A DNA stretch of 64,000 nucleotides from Nectonema munidae (taxonomy: Eukaryota; Nematomorpha; Nectonematoida; Nectonematidae), in the NCBI GenBank assembly GCA_030549495.1, contig JAUIRK010001040.1:372001-436000 (forward strand), read 5' to 3'. The notes under the pieces were generated by a model. That model saw only the letters and a list, made by a program, of their open reading frames with translations. It ran no database searches and had not been told where the DNA came from. The translations under genes and the position numbers were made by a program. Positions 33,705 through 44,135 of this stretch are shown here, piece by piece (within the stretch, counting starts at the first letter, position 1; every line of letters begins with the position of its first letter).

Positions 33705-33864
33705 GGGTTCACAAACGATATCACACACAACTAAGGGGTCAAGGGGATGCAAAAAATGGACACTTATCAATATTTAATAAGAGAGGAGATTGTAAGCAGT
33801 TGACAAGAAGGAAAAAGGTGTCAAATAAACCCCATAAATTGGTTGACATCATTTGTGAACGCCC
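33705..33864. mobile_element. Small inverted-repeat element (GTTCACAAA type)
   Basis: GGGTTCACAAACGATATCA at the left and, inverted at the right, GGGCGTTCACAAATGATGTCA. About 160 bp, non-coding. No certain target duplication, so the superfamily is undetermined. Confidence 0.65.
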
Positions 33865-34062
33865 TCTCGTTTTATGTTTAATTCTGGCGAAAAAAAGTTG
33901 TAGAAATTTATTTATTTTATCAAAGCGAAAACAAATAATTTAAGGTGTAATATTTAAGATCCCAAAATTCTAATTAAATGAAAGGACTCGAGCATACCTT
34001 TCACCAAGAAAAAAAATCTAAAATATACGCTTATAAAATACAATAAAAGAAAGAAATTGGTG

Positions 34063-34263
34063 CAGTGGCGAATCCAGAAATTGACCATATGGGGGGGGGG
34101 GGGGGGGGGAGGGAGGGGGGTGCAACTTTAAAAAATACTACCATACAAGTCTTGATGCTCTCGGAAAGAGCAAAATCAGTAAGGGGAATTTCTAAAGCCA
34201 TGCTTCATGGGGGGGGGGGGGGGGGGGGGCTAGGCCTAGGTGGCCCCTCTGGATTCGCCAGTG
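34063..34263. mobile_element. hAT-type miniature element with two G tracts
   Basis: Perfect ends CAGTGGCGAATCCAGA and TCTGGATTCGCCAGTG (allowing one base); flanks AATTGGTG (34055-34062) and AATTGATG (34264-34271) agree at 7 of 8. Two G runs of about 15-20 lie at 34091-34120 and 34209-34229, one near each end. Confidence 0.88.
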
Positions 34264-34398
34264 AATTGATGATCAAATTATAGTAATACGTATTTAATAT
34301 ATAAGCACCCATAAATAGACACTGAAAAACATCCTGTATTTATTACTGAAAAACAAATTCAATTTGTTTGTTGGTTTTTTAATCAGATTCACAAGAGA

Positions 34399-34500
34399 GA
34401 GATATGGCCTAGTGGTAAGAGCGTGGGGTCTCGATCTAGATGGTCTGTGTTCGATTCTCGATGGTGACTATCCCTACCATCTGTCCAACTGTGGAAGTTT
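34399..34500 (+). repeat. tRNA-derived SINE, family 2
   Basis: TGGCCTAGTGGTAAGAGC (box A-like) at 34404 and GTTCGATTC (box B-like) near 34450 with tRNA-like spacing. The flanking bases do not form an acceptor stem, so this is a SINE or tRNA relic and not a tRNA gene. Confidence 0.65.
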
Positions 34501-34555
34501 ATTTTTCCCTTGGATGGGATACCAACAACTAAAAAATAAAAATTCAAAGCATGTG

Positions 34556-34840
34556 TTTTGATGGATATCCGCATCCCCATAAATTTTTACATCCTCTAAT
34601 TTCTTCATCCGCGGATCATTTAAGTTTCAGCATTTGCATCATCCGTAATTTTCAAACATTTTTCTTTTTTTCTATATACCTCAAAGTTTTTTTTCTGAAT
34701 TTTACACTTTTTACTCAAAATTTTTATGATAGGTATTTCATCCGCTAAAAAAATGAATTCTCACATCTGCATCATCTAGGATGTCCCATTTGATTTCCGC
34801 TTTCGCTGATACAAAAAATTCCACATATGATACATACATC
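34556..34840 (+). repeat. Dispersed repeat (GGATATCCGCATCC type), copy 1
   Basis: Shares GCGGATCATTTAAGTTTC, ATACCTCAAAGTTTTTTT, CATCTGCATC and GATACAAAAAATTCCA-like blocks in the same order with 52830-53150. Diverged, non-coding, family unknown. Confidence 0.65.
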
Positions 34841-36447
34841 TCAAGTTTTGATAAATCAAACCATTTGTTCATACGAGTCAAACTTATTGTTGAGCTTCTT
34901 GTTCGTATTTGTAGTATTTACCACCAAAAATATTTTATCTGCAAAGGAAAAAGTAGAGTTGAAAATAAGTTTTTGTTTTCACAAGGTACTATAATGTTAT
35001 TGTAACTATAAGTATATACCAGCTGATATATATGAGTAAAGTGTGTACCAAAAGAAGTGTGAGAACTGCCATTGCAAAAAGTTTATAATTATCTTGCTGT
35101 ATTTTTCTTTTATTTTCCATAAAATATGTTACAATTACTATTACTGAAAAAAGTTTCAAAGTCAGAATACATATTATATATTATTTGTTAAAAGTAGTTT
35201 TGGCGAAGAGATCGTTTTATCACAAAGAAAATCAGGAGGTTAAACACGATTTTTATTAACCTCCTGCTTCACATCAAATAGATTTGCTAGGTGTGCTGTT
35301 TACTCTCTGTACTGAGAAACTTTGCATCCTAAAATTAAATTTAAAAAATTGTTTGCAAAGAAATGTTACCAAGCCAGCCGCCATATCACCAAGATAGAAA
35401 ATGAATAATCTTATATAATTTTCATAGTATGCTAACTATATACAGACCCTTCGCCATACTCCAAGTATAGGGGGTAGGAGGGCAAAACTGATTTTAATAT
35501 GCCGGGATTATAAGAAAGTGTACCTATACATTTATATATTTCAAGGGAGTTTCCAGGGGTGCAAAATAAATCCCAGCACACACCCTCCTATTGACGGGCC
35601 TGACTATACAATATACATACGTTCAGTTGGCTAAGTAAATTGTTTGAAAATACGTTTAAGACTTTGGTCTAGGATTTGACAGGATAAAGTTATGAATTCA
35701 AATTTAGCCCCTTTGTATAAATTGGAATTATAAAAAAATCTAATTTTCTTACAAACCTTATTTTGATTTTCCAAAAAAAGAGAAAGGCTTTCTTCAGAAT
35801 CAGAGGTGTAGTTAGTAGCTTCTATTGTCAAGGGGGAAATATATTATTTATAAGGGGCCAAAGATGAAAAATTACATAGGTTTAAAATAATAGTTAGTTT
35901 GGTCTCTAGGCCCTCTCTGCCCGCCCCTATTTGTGATTTTGCATTAGATATAACATAAAACACACAGTAACGAAGATTTTGCATATTAAAAAAATGTTAC
36001 TACAGGAATTGAGCTTACACATATTGCTCTATTTTAATTCTTATTGATAAATGGCACAAATTCAATCAATTGATATGAATGATGTTAGTTAGGCGCATAT
36101 GAGGAAGGAGAAAAGAGTAATTTGTTTTTGCAACAGCACAGAAAAATTGATATTTGGATCAATTATATCATCATATAATATGATGAATATTGCTTTATTT
36201 CTGTTGCGTGATGATGATGATGATGATGAATCAATTAGCATAACGTCTTTTTCACTACAATCTGCAAGATTATGCGCTTTTTGTGTATTTATTGATTTCC
36301 TTGCTGATTTTACTAATAGCATTCTCCTTTCTGGAAGTGTTATTACTGTTGAAGTGACTCAAATTCTATAACTCTGTCCTGCAGTCAACTTTTTGTCCAA
36401 CGAATGCTCCACACTTAAAAACCAGAAACGCACGTCGTCAAAATTTT
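34841..36447. other. Gene-free region
   Basis: No firm gene. GATGAT microsatellite at 36209-36228. A minus-strand open frame at 36322-36089 (MLLVKSARKSINTQKAH..., then a Ser run from the microsatellite) has mildly coding-like composition but no recognisable domain. Possible miniature-element remnants with GGGGG tracts at 35460-35600. Confidence 0.4.
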
Positions 36448-36451
36448 TTAA

Positions 36452-38685
36452 CCCTTATCCTAGTGTTTGTTACATTTTGTAACATTTTAATTTTAAATAA
36501 AGAAAATCATGACTTAGATTTTTTTTTATTAGATAAAACTTTATGAGCATCTATAATTAAAATATCTTTTTGTTATAAATAAAAAAAATCAATAAATTAT
36601 TGCCTCATTTTTTCTATTTTAAAGATTTTTGCAGCACTTCTTTTTTATATTATTTTTGTTTTTTAAAGATTTTCTTTTTTTTTATTTATTTTTGCTCCTC
36701 CTTATTGTTTTTATAATAAAATGGAGTCTAGAAGGCTTTTGCACAAAACAGGATTAAAATTCTTACTTCTTTCTAATAAAAAAGAAGAAAGTGAAGAATC
36801 TAACACAATACAAAATGTAGAAAATCGAGATAGTGAAGAATTTTTTTATGACAAAAATATTTATTCAGAAGAAACATCTGATCATTATCTTGATGAAAAT
36901 TATTGTGGGGATAAAAGTGTCGAGGAAAACTCATATTCTGATTTGGAAGAATTGTATGAAGAGAATGAATGTTCTTCTAACACTGACAATGACACCGAAG
37001 CTAGTGATTCTTCTAATGCTGAAATTGAACCCGAAAAGTTTAATGCTAATGGAATAAATTTTTCTATGCAATCGTTTGATGGTAGAAGAAGAGCTAGAAA
37101 TATTGTTGTAAAACAAAAAAAAAGCATCAATGACTTCAATTCTGATTCCTTGTTTGAACTTTTTTTTGATCAATCAATTTTTTATATAATTCAGATGTAT
37201 ACCAACCGTAAGGTATCTGATATATAGAGATTTGCTAAAAATCAATATTTTTACATGAAATTTTTTTCACTCGATGAAATAAAAGCTGGCTTAGCCTTGA
37301 TAATCAGAGCTGGTTTGGACAGAGACAACTTCACTTCTCTCAAGGAATTATGGAAACCGTTTGAAGGTAGACCTTTTTATAGAGTAGTCATGGGGTTGCA
37401 AAGATTTCAATTTTTTTTACGAACTGTTAGATTTGATAATTTCAGAAGTCGAAAGGAAAGAGTGAAAAATGATAGAATCACGGCGGTAAGAGAGATATGG
37501 GATATCTTCAATAATAACCTGGCAAAGTATTTTGAACCTTCCGAGACACTTACTGTTGATGAACAGTTGTTGGGTTATAGAGGTAAAGTTCCTGGACGCA
37601 CGTATATTCCTTCTAAGCCAAGAAAGTATGGATTAAAAATATTTTGGATCTGTGATGCAGAAAATGGTTATGCATTGAAAGGAAAAGTGTATCAAGGCAA
37701 AGAAAATGGTGTAGTACATAGGGGTCTGGGTAAAGACGTTGTTCTAGAATTGTCAGAACCGTTTTATGATACTGGTCGCGATGTTGTCACCGATAACTTT
37801 TTTACCTCTCACGAACTTGCAAAGTGTCTTTTAGAACATAATCAAACTTTACTTGGCACAATTAGAAGTCATCGACGAGAAGTACCTAAAATTATGAAAA
37901 ATAAAAAAAGACTGCTTTATTCGTCTATTTTTTGCATGATCACGAGAACAAAATAATTTTGGTGTCATATATCGCTAAGAAAAATAAAAATGTTATCTTG
38001 CTCAGTTCATCACACAATGGAGAAGAAGTAGTAAACGAAAAAGAGATGCGCCCTACATTGATTCTTGATTATAATTATGGTAAAAAAGGAGTAGACCAAC
38101 TTGACCAAAATCTTGAAGAATTTACATGTCGAAGAAAAACAAACAGATGGCCTCTTTTATTTTTATTTAATATGATTGACGTAGCAGTAAACAACTCATT
38201 TATATTATCAAAAAATGAGGGCTGTTTTCAAACCAGAAGAGATTTCATGAAAAACTTGACCATAAATCTATCTAAAGCTTCTGTTGATTACAGGTATAAA
38301 AATAACAAAAAGCTTTCCTCGAAAAATTTAGAGGCTGCGAAACTTTTTGGTATAATTGAAAAAAATATAAAAATGTGCAGAGAAAATAAAAAAGTAGGAA
38401 GATGCTTCTTATGCCGAAAATGTGCTCGTTCAAAATGTGACAACTGTTCTCAGTTTGTTTGTACGCTACATAAAAGATGCGCTAAAAAAATAATTTGTGA
38501 TTCATGCTCATAATTTTTATTTAAATAAAGCTTTTAAAATTGATCTATTTTGACGTTTTTTAGTTTTTATAGAAATAAGTAGGAATAAATTTTGATATAA
38601 AAAACATTTTATAGATTAAAAGTATATGTTACAAAATGTAACAAACACTAGCTTTAGGACGTTTTTTTCACCACATTTATAAGGG
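36452..38685 (+). mobile_element. piggyBac element, nearly complete
   Basis: Left end TTAA (36448-36451) then CCCTTATCCTAGTGTTTGTT; right end, inverted, begins CCCTTATAAATGTG, with AACAAACACTAGC further in, followed by TTAG (38686-38689), a one-base change from TTAA. Both ends carry the inner palindrome-like TGTTACA(T/A)TTTGTAACA. 2.23 kb enclosing one transposase frame, the normal size for the family. The few lesions and recognisable ends suggest a young copy. Confidence 0.93.
36721..38513 (+). pseudogene. piggyBac transposase, two lesions
   Basis: About 597 codons. Acidic N-terminus (36721-37080); DDE_Tnp_1_7 core with KELWKPFEGRPFYRVVMG, the first catalytic Asp in TVDEQLLGYRGK (near 37552), KPRKYGLKIFW, the second in VTDNFFTS (near 37787), and the third in GKKGVDQLDQN (near 38083). 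A Cys-rich zinc-binding tail, GRCFLCRKCARSKCDNCS, lies at about 38400-38513. The frame is open except for an in-frame TAG at 37225-37227 and a frame change in the stretch around 37925-37955. It makes cut-and-paste transposition at TTAA when intact; this copy should not. All three catalytic aspartates are present. Confidence 0.93.
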
Positions 38686-38689
38686 TTAG

Positions 38690-39387
38690 GGGAGAGACTT
38701 CTTTTTATATTCTCTTATAAAAAATATTTGTCTAATGAACAACAACACACTACCATTATTTTACTACCCGAAATTAGAAGTGCACTCTAAAAAGAAATTA
38801 TTTTTATTATTATATAGAAATTATTTTTTATTTATATTATTATTTTTTTTGGAAACATCCCAAAGCACGGCAAATAATTTTAAAGCATTTTAAAAAAAGA
38901 TGGTTAAACTAAAAACCCCAAAAAATTCGAAAGTTTTGAAGAGTTTTTAGGACCTTTTTTGTAGTGCTTGAGAAATATTTGCAGTTTTTTACAATTTTTT
39001 TCAGGTGATTTGGGATTTTTGCGGTGTTTTGTAATGTTTTGAGGAAGATTTTTTCTGTAGGGCCTTAGAATTATTTGCCGTGTTTGGGGATGTTAACACT
39101 TCAGGGATTTTAACAAATCGAATTACCTTGTTTCAAATGGCAATTGCATGACTCTTATTGCCTCCTTGCTTAAAAAGATAACAAAATCTTTCATATATGG
39201 ATGATAGAGTGAATGCAAAAACAAACCGATGAATCTTCATATGTTGTTTTTAACTTTACACTCAGCTGTTAGGATCGAGTACATTCTCAATTCTTCTATT
39301 TTGCCTCTAATCACTTAAATAACGCTTTGAACAAATTCTTCGCGTAATCATGAAGAGAAATAGTTTGGAGATTTTTTTTAGCTTTTC
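38690..39387. other. AT-rich spacer
   Basis: Homopolymer-rich AT sequence to the right of the piggyBac element; nothing recognised. Confidence 0.5.
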
Positions 39388-39391
39388 TTAA

Positions 39392-39520
39392 CCCGTTAAC
39401 GCCCAATGCCGACTATAGTCGACTTTACAAAAATAAAATCGCCTGTGTTTATCAAAGCTCTTTAATACAAATCTTCTGCTTTACATTAGATATCGTCTGA
39501 TTATTCTGGTCGTTAATGGG
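39392..39520. mobile_element. TTAA miniature element (subfamily A)
   Basis: TTAA at 39388-39391, left end CCCGTTAACGCCCAATGCCG with perfect hairpin CGACTATAGTCG, right end inverted CCCATTAACGACCAGAATAA. The right TTAA is changed (AAAC). Same subfamily as 4335-4464; a fragment of the GACCAGAATAA end also appears near 55935-55960. Confidence 0.8.
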
Positions 39521-40083
39521 AAACTCATTTTTCTCTGAAAGTAAAATTTATGGCTGTTGTGAGCTTAATGCTTTCACAAATTTACCTCAGTTCAATGAAT
39601 GAGCAGTTTCATTATGCCAGTGATTTCACAAAATTTTCAAATAGTTAGACTGTCAAACACGATCTGAAATTTAGACTTTCCCATCAGGATATGGCCTTTT
39701 TAGATTTGGATCTATTACTAAAACCACTGTATGCGAACTAAAAGCATTATCGAGAGATATGCTATGCTTATGTTACGGTTTGAAAAAAAATGTGTACTTT
39801 CAAAAGTTACTTTTTTCGTAACGCAAAATCCTATGGGAATAAAAAATCGAAACATAATAACGTAATCAAAAAGATTTGTTTGATGTTTTTTACCTTGCGT
39901 ATAAATCTATACCTCTAAGATGCTTTAATACAATCACTACCTATTAACCCTTGGATGTATTGAATGGATCCTGGAAGACCCATGGATCATGTTTTATCAC
40001 ATTTTGATGGCTATAGCGGCGTAATTGAATTTCCCCCGAATAATCTAAATGTGTATTATGTACATAGGAAAACTTTCATTGTA

Positions 40084-40215
40084 AGGTATAGAAGTTTAGT
40101 TAACATGGATGTACAATACATTGTACATAGCAAGTATAGAGAAAAATCTATTTAAATGTATAGAAATTTTCTTTACATGGATGTACAATGTGCATAGCAA
40201 GTATAGGAAAAGGTG
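40084..40215 (+). repeat. Two-unit tandem duplication, about 70 bp
   Basis: GTATAGAAGTTTAGTTAACA... and GTATAGAAATTTTCTTTACA..., both continuing ATGGATGTACAAT and CATAGCAAGTATAG, lie head to tail. Local duplication with about 80% agreement. Confidence 0.75.
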
Positions 40216-40253
40216 TGTAAGTTAGCAGCGTTTTTCAAACTCTGGGCCCCGAC

Positions 40254-40937
40254 TAGTGTGTCCACTTTAAGGTCTTTTTTTCATACCCCGGGGAACGAGG
40301 ACCTCGTAATTTTTGAAAATTTCCCCGGGGAAGAAAAAGCAATTTTTTTACAGTAAAAACTGTTCAGAAAAGAAAATTTAAAAGTCTCATATAAGATTTT
40401 TATTGAAAAAAATTTAAATGCATAAAAGATTTATGTTTTAAAAAAATATCTAAGAAAAATTAGAGCGTTCAAAGATTCATCATTCAACTGGTTTCTTATT
40501 TTTGTAGAAAAATAACCCATTGAAGAAAACACTCTTTCGGCATCTACAGAAGTTGGTTTTATGCTCTTTAATTTTTTGAATAAAGTTTCTAAAACTTCGG
40601 GCCTCCTATTTGTTTCTAAATAAAGGTCACATGTTTTTTTCATTATTTCCTCTATGCTTGAAATCTTGCTTTTAGTTTCACGTTCTTCATTTTCATTAAT
40701 CTTCAGAAATTCGCCCAATTCCTCCTTCACGCTTTTATTCTCTGTTTTTTGGTTGCTAACGATTAATGTTTCATCTTTCTTCTCCGCTACTTCGATATTT
40801 TTGTCGTCGGATTCGACATAATTTTTTTTTCAAAAATTCCCCGAGGAAATTTAAAAATTTTTTTCGAGGACGAGGATTTTGAAATTTCACGATTCCCCGG
40901 GGACTCGAGGACGAGGAATCCCGGAGTGGACACCCTA
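40254..40937 (-). mobile_element. hAT element nested in the older one
   Basis: Inverted ends TAGTGTGTCCACT and AGTGGACACCCTA; flanks GCCCCGAC (40246-40253) and GTCCCGAC (40938-40945), 7 of 8 identical. Subterminal CCCCGGGGA and TCGAGGACGAGGA repeats near both ends are typical transposase-binding clusters. 684 bp, internally deleted. Confidence 0.82.
40431..40730 (-). pseudogene. hAT transposase C-terminal fragment
   Basis: 99 open codons on the minus strand ending TLFKKLKSIKPTSVDAERVF, SSMGYFSTKIRNQLNDESL and NALIFLRYFFKT, then stop. This is the hAT dimerisation domain (PTS-ERVFS-G motif). It ends the transposase of the nested element; the catalytic domain is absent. Confidence 0.82.
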
Positions 40938-41547
40938 GTCCCGACCCTTCACTGCGTCGTGTCAAAAATAAAATGGGTCGTGACAAAAAGAAAGGAAATC
41001 AAGGTAGGGCAAAGTGAAGAAAATGTAAAAGTATTAATATTTTATTCAGACAAAAAAATAAAACAATGTGCAGATCATAAAAAAAATACATATAAATTGT
41101 CGATGCTGAATAAATGAACCTAGTGATCAGAATTTGTCTTATTACACCTGAGTATTGTGGGTCGCGATGCAAACTGTGGTTCTTTTACATTTATAATGTT
41201 TCATTAAAAAATAAGTCAAAAATAGTATTGCAGTCGGGAGGGTCTTTTTAAACCGCTCTCATGCAAGTGTGTATTTTTATTATATGAAAAGAAAAAATCC
41301 ACGATAAAACATGCTATTTGCAATGCCTCAAATAACTCATAACATTTGTTCATACATTGAGAAAAATCAATAATAATCAATAAATCATTTTTCTAATTTT
41401 TTCACTTAAGTTGTATTTAGATTTGCAATATTTTTTTTCAATTCGAAAGCGTGACTCTCTGAACATATCGATAGATGGATGCTAATGCTAGTGGAAGATA
41501 ATTGAAGTACAGATTGTTCATCAAAATCCCCTGACACAGACACCGAA

Positions 41548-42260
41548 ATGCAATGTTTAGAAGGTAGTATGGAAAATGAGGTGCACAACGATTTATTGTT
41601 ATCCTTTGAAGACCCAAGCAGAAGTTTTGCATCAAAATCTGGAAGAAAATGGGTTTCGAAAGCACCTTCAAGAAAGAAAACGCGATCGTCAAATATCCTT
41701 TCTTTGAAATATCATAATAAATGTAGAAAAGTGTCCGCAATCTTTCAAATTGTTTCTTACAGAAAATACAATTTTGGAAATTTTGACTTCAGCTAACAAG
41801 TATGCTGAAATGAAAAATAAGGAATGGAATAAAATAGGCGAAACTGAAATACTTGCATTTTTAGGATTACTCTTCCTTCTTGGTGTATGTAAAGGTAACT
41901 ACGAGAGTATTCGAAATGTATGGGGTGAGAACGTCCTTTTGATAGACCAATTTTCAAGGCAACAATGTTGATAAATAAATTTGAAGCTATTCTTGCAAAC
42001 TTGAGATTTGATGATAAAATTTTCACGAAAGAAAAAACCAAAATTGACAAATTTGCTGCTTTTAGAAATGTTTGGGATTTTTTATTTTAAATTTTAAACG
42101 AGTATAAACCCCATCTCATGAGATCCGTATCGACATCTAAACCTGACAAATATGGAATGAAATTGTTTCTTTTCGTTGATTGACTGGTTATATATTCAAT
42201 GGGTTGCCTTATGTGGGTAAGGAAGATGAGAGCTTGGGAAAAGAAAAGAAGTGTTATAAT
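41548..42260 (+). pseudogene. Second piggyBac transposase, decayed
   Basis: Pieces in order: the start MQCLEGSMENEV with GRKWVSKAPSRKKTRSSN (41548-41715); ILTSANKYAEMKNKEWNKIG and EILAFLGLLFLLGVCKGNYE (41775-41945); NKFEAILANLRFDDKIFTKE (41971-42035); and KPDKYGMKLFLFVD (near 42140-42182). These correspond to the DDE_Tnp_1_7 order of piggyBac transposases, but the first catalytic block is missing and the frame changes repeatedly. No convincing TTAA ends found. Older than the copy at 36452. Confidence 0.72.
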
Positions 42261-42549
42261 TTTGAAAAATGATTAATAAAGTACTCAAAAATCATTCTTT
42301 CATCTTGGCCTTCGGCTATTGATTCACATCTCTGCAACCAAAAATTGTTTTCCAATTTAACAGGTGAATTTTATTCTTTATCACACGCCCCATATCAAAT
42401 CTATCACTAAAATTGTTGCATCATATCACGTTTTTACACAATATTAAATTACGTATTCGTTATAATCGTTTATAACTATTTAGAATAAATACATTATTTA
42501 AAATATATTATTTTGAAAGATTTATTTTTGCTAAATTAATATATTTTTT

Positions 42550-44135
42550 AGAACAAAATGGCTTCTAGATCTTGTTTAACATGTCTAAATAGCTATTGTA
42601 TTGCAACGTCTGTGCAGAATTTGTTGTGACGAAACAACGGGGAAATATTTCGGATTTTGTTAACAAAGCATACTATGCATACTTTGGAGTGAAGCTGCGC
42701 GACCCAGATAAGAACTATCTTGTTCAACATGTGTGGAAGAATTGATGCAGTGGACAAAAGGTGAAAAGAAGGCCATGCTCTTCGCTGTTCCAATGATATG
42801 CCTGGAGCAGACAAACCACAATGCTGATGGCTATTTCTGCACATGCAATGTCCAAGGGCATACCTTGAAGACAAGTAAATATTGCCTTTCGGAATCTTCC
42901 ATCGACGTTGCGATCCATTTCGCATGGTCCAGATGTGGCAGTTTCATTACTTCCAAATAGTCTGGACGCTGTACAACTAAGTTCAGACACCGAAATTCAC
43001 AGCAATGATGAATCAGATTTCTGTACTGTTTGGTCAAAGTGAACTAAATGATCTTGGGGCGAGATCTATGTCTGGCAAGGGAATCAGAAGAGCTTTTAGG
43101 TTCAAGAATTAAATCTAACAATCTATTAACTCAAGGTACATCATTCTCCTGATATTCTCATCATGAGAAGGCGTTTGTCCACTATTTTGTCCAGGAAAAT
43201 GACTTAGTGTATTGCACTGACCCGAAATAATTATAACAAATTTTGGTATATGTTATAACAATGAAGGCGTCTTATCTTAACACCGTTCTTTTGCATAATA
43301 CCAATAAGTATGCTTCAATTGCTGTGAGACACTCGGGAATTATGGAAGAGATGAAAATTTGGTCGTTCTTTTAGACAGGATCCATTACAAGGATCACAAC
43401 TATATGATTTGAGGTGATTTGAAGAAGGTTGTATATATGGTGATGGGGGGGGGGAAGCACGGTACACGAAATTTCCATGCTTTTTGTGTGAGTGGGAGAG
43501 TAGAACTAGAATCTGCATTGGGCTCAAAAACGTTGGCCTAGTAGAAATTCCTTCCAGAGAGACTGCTGATTCTAAAAAGATTCCACTGCCATCGCTCCTC
43601 ATCAAATTTGGCTGATGAAACAGACAGTTTGTAAAGGCTTTGTCAGTAGAAGGAATTTGTGCAAAAAGTTTTCTGGTCATCGCGCGCCAAGATTAAAAAG
43701 GGAGTATTTGTTTTTTTGGACATAAGAAATCTCATGAAGGATGAAAACGAGAACTGTCTTGGTGAGGATGAAAAGAATACTTGGATCAACTACAAGAATG
43801 TGATAAAAACTTTCTTGGGCAATCATAAGAGTCCAGACTACAAAGAATTCGTAGGAAGAATGCTCGAAAATTCAAGGCTTTGGGGTGCCAGATGAGTCTC
43901 AAAGTTCATTTCCTACATGCGCATCTTGACCATTTCTCAGAAAATTTGGGAGATGTGGGCGAAGAACAAGGAAAAAAGTTCCGCCTTGATATAAAGGAGA
44001 TGGAAAGAAGGTACCGAGGAAGGTTGAACCTTAGTATGTTAGCAAACTATCGCTGGCTGTTGCACCGAGAGACTTCACAAAATGTCTACAAAGGTTTCAG
44101 ACGTAGTAGATTTTGTTTTATTTTATACCTTTTAT
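42550..44135 (+). pseudogene. Broken member of an unplaced repetitive gene family
   Basis: A chain of recognisable blocks in one orientation: FVNKAYYAYFGVKLRDPDKN (near 42655-42715), SLDAVQLSSDTEIHS (near 42960), FPCFLCEW (near 43475), PSLLIKFG (near 43595), FLGNHKSPDYKEFVGRML (near 43815-43865), MSLKVHFLHAHLDHFSENLG (43890-43950) and KEMERRYRGRL (near 44000). I recall proteins with these blocks (for example DIKEMERRYQGRW) as multi-copy uncharacterised proteins in arthropod genomes; I do not know their function or the class of element that carries them. The copy is broken in many places and treated as a fossil. It directly follows the decayed piggyBac. Confidence 0.6.

Larger units (their letters stand above)
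40225..41180. mobile_element. Older hAT-type element hosting a second one
   Basis: Left CAGCGTTTTTCAAACTCTGG plus GCCCCGACC; right, inverted, GAACCACAGTTTGCATCGCGACCC, the CAG-GGTTCTCAAAC style of Charlie-like elements. The interior repeats GGGTCGTGACAAAAA. Split by the element at 40254-40937. Boundaries approximate because the right end has decayed. Confidence 0.5.

Noticed and set aside
34399-34470. Possible tRNA gene
   Set aside because: Box A and B words and spacing fit, but no acceptor stem forms and the sequence continues as a SINE-like body.
36089-36322. Minus-strand frame with MLLVKSARKSINTQKAH and a Ser run
   Set aside because: The Ser run is a translated GAT microsatellite and no splice pair or domain supports a gene; kept only as a remark.
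36900-37173. Minus-strand frames with Ser-rich peptides
   Set aside because: Antisense shadow of the acidic N-terminus of the piggyBac transposase.
43315-43680. 121-codon minus-strand frame
   Set aside because: Antisense shadow of the broken repetitive family gene on the plus strand.
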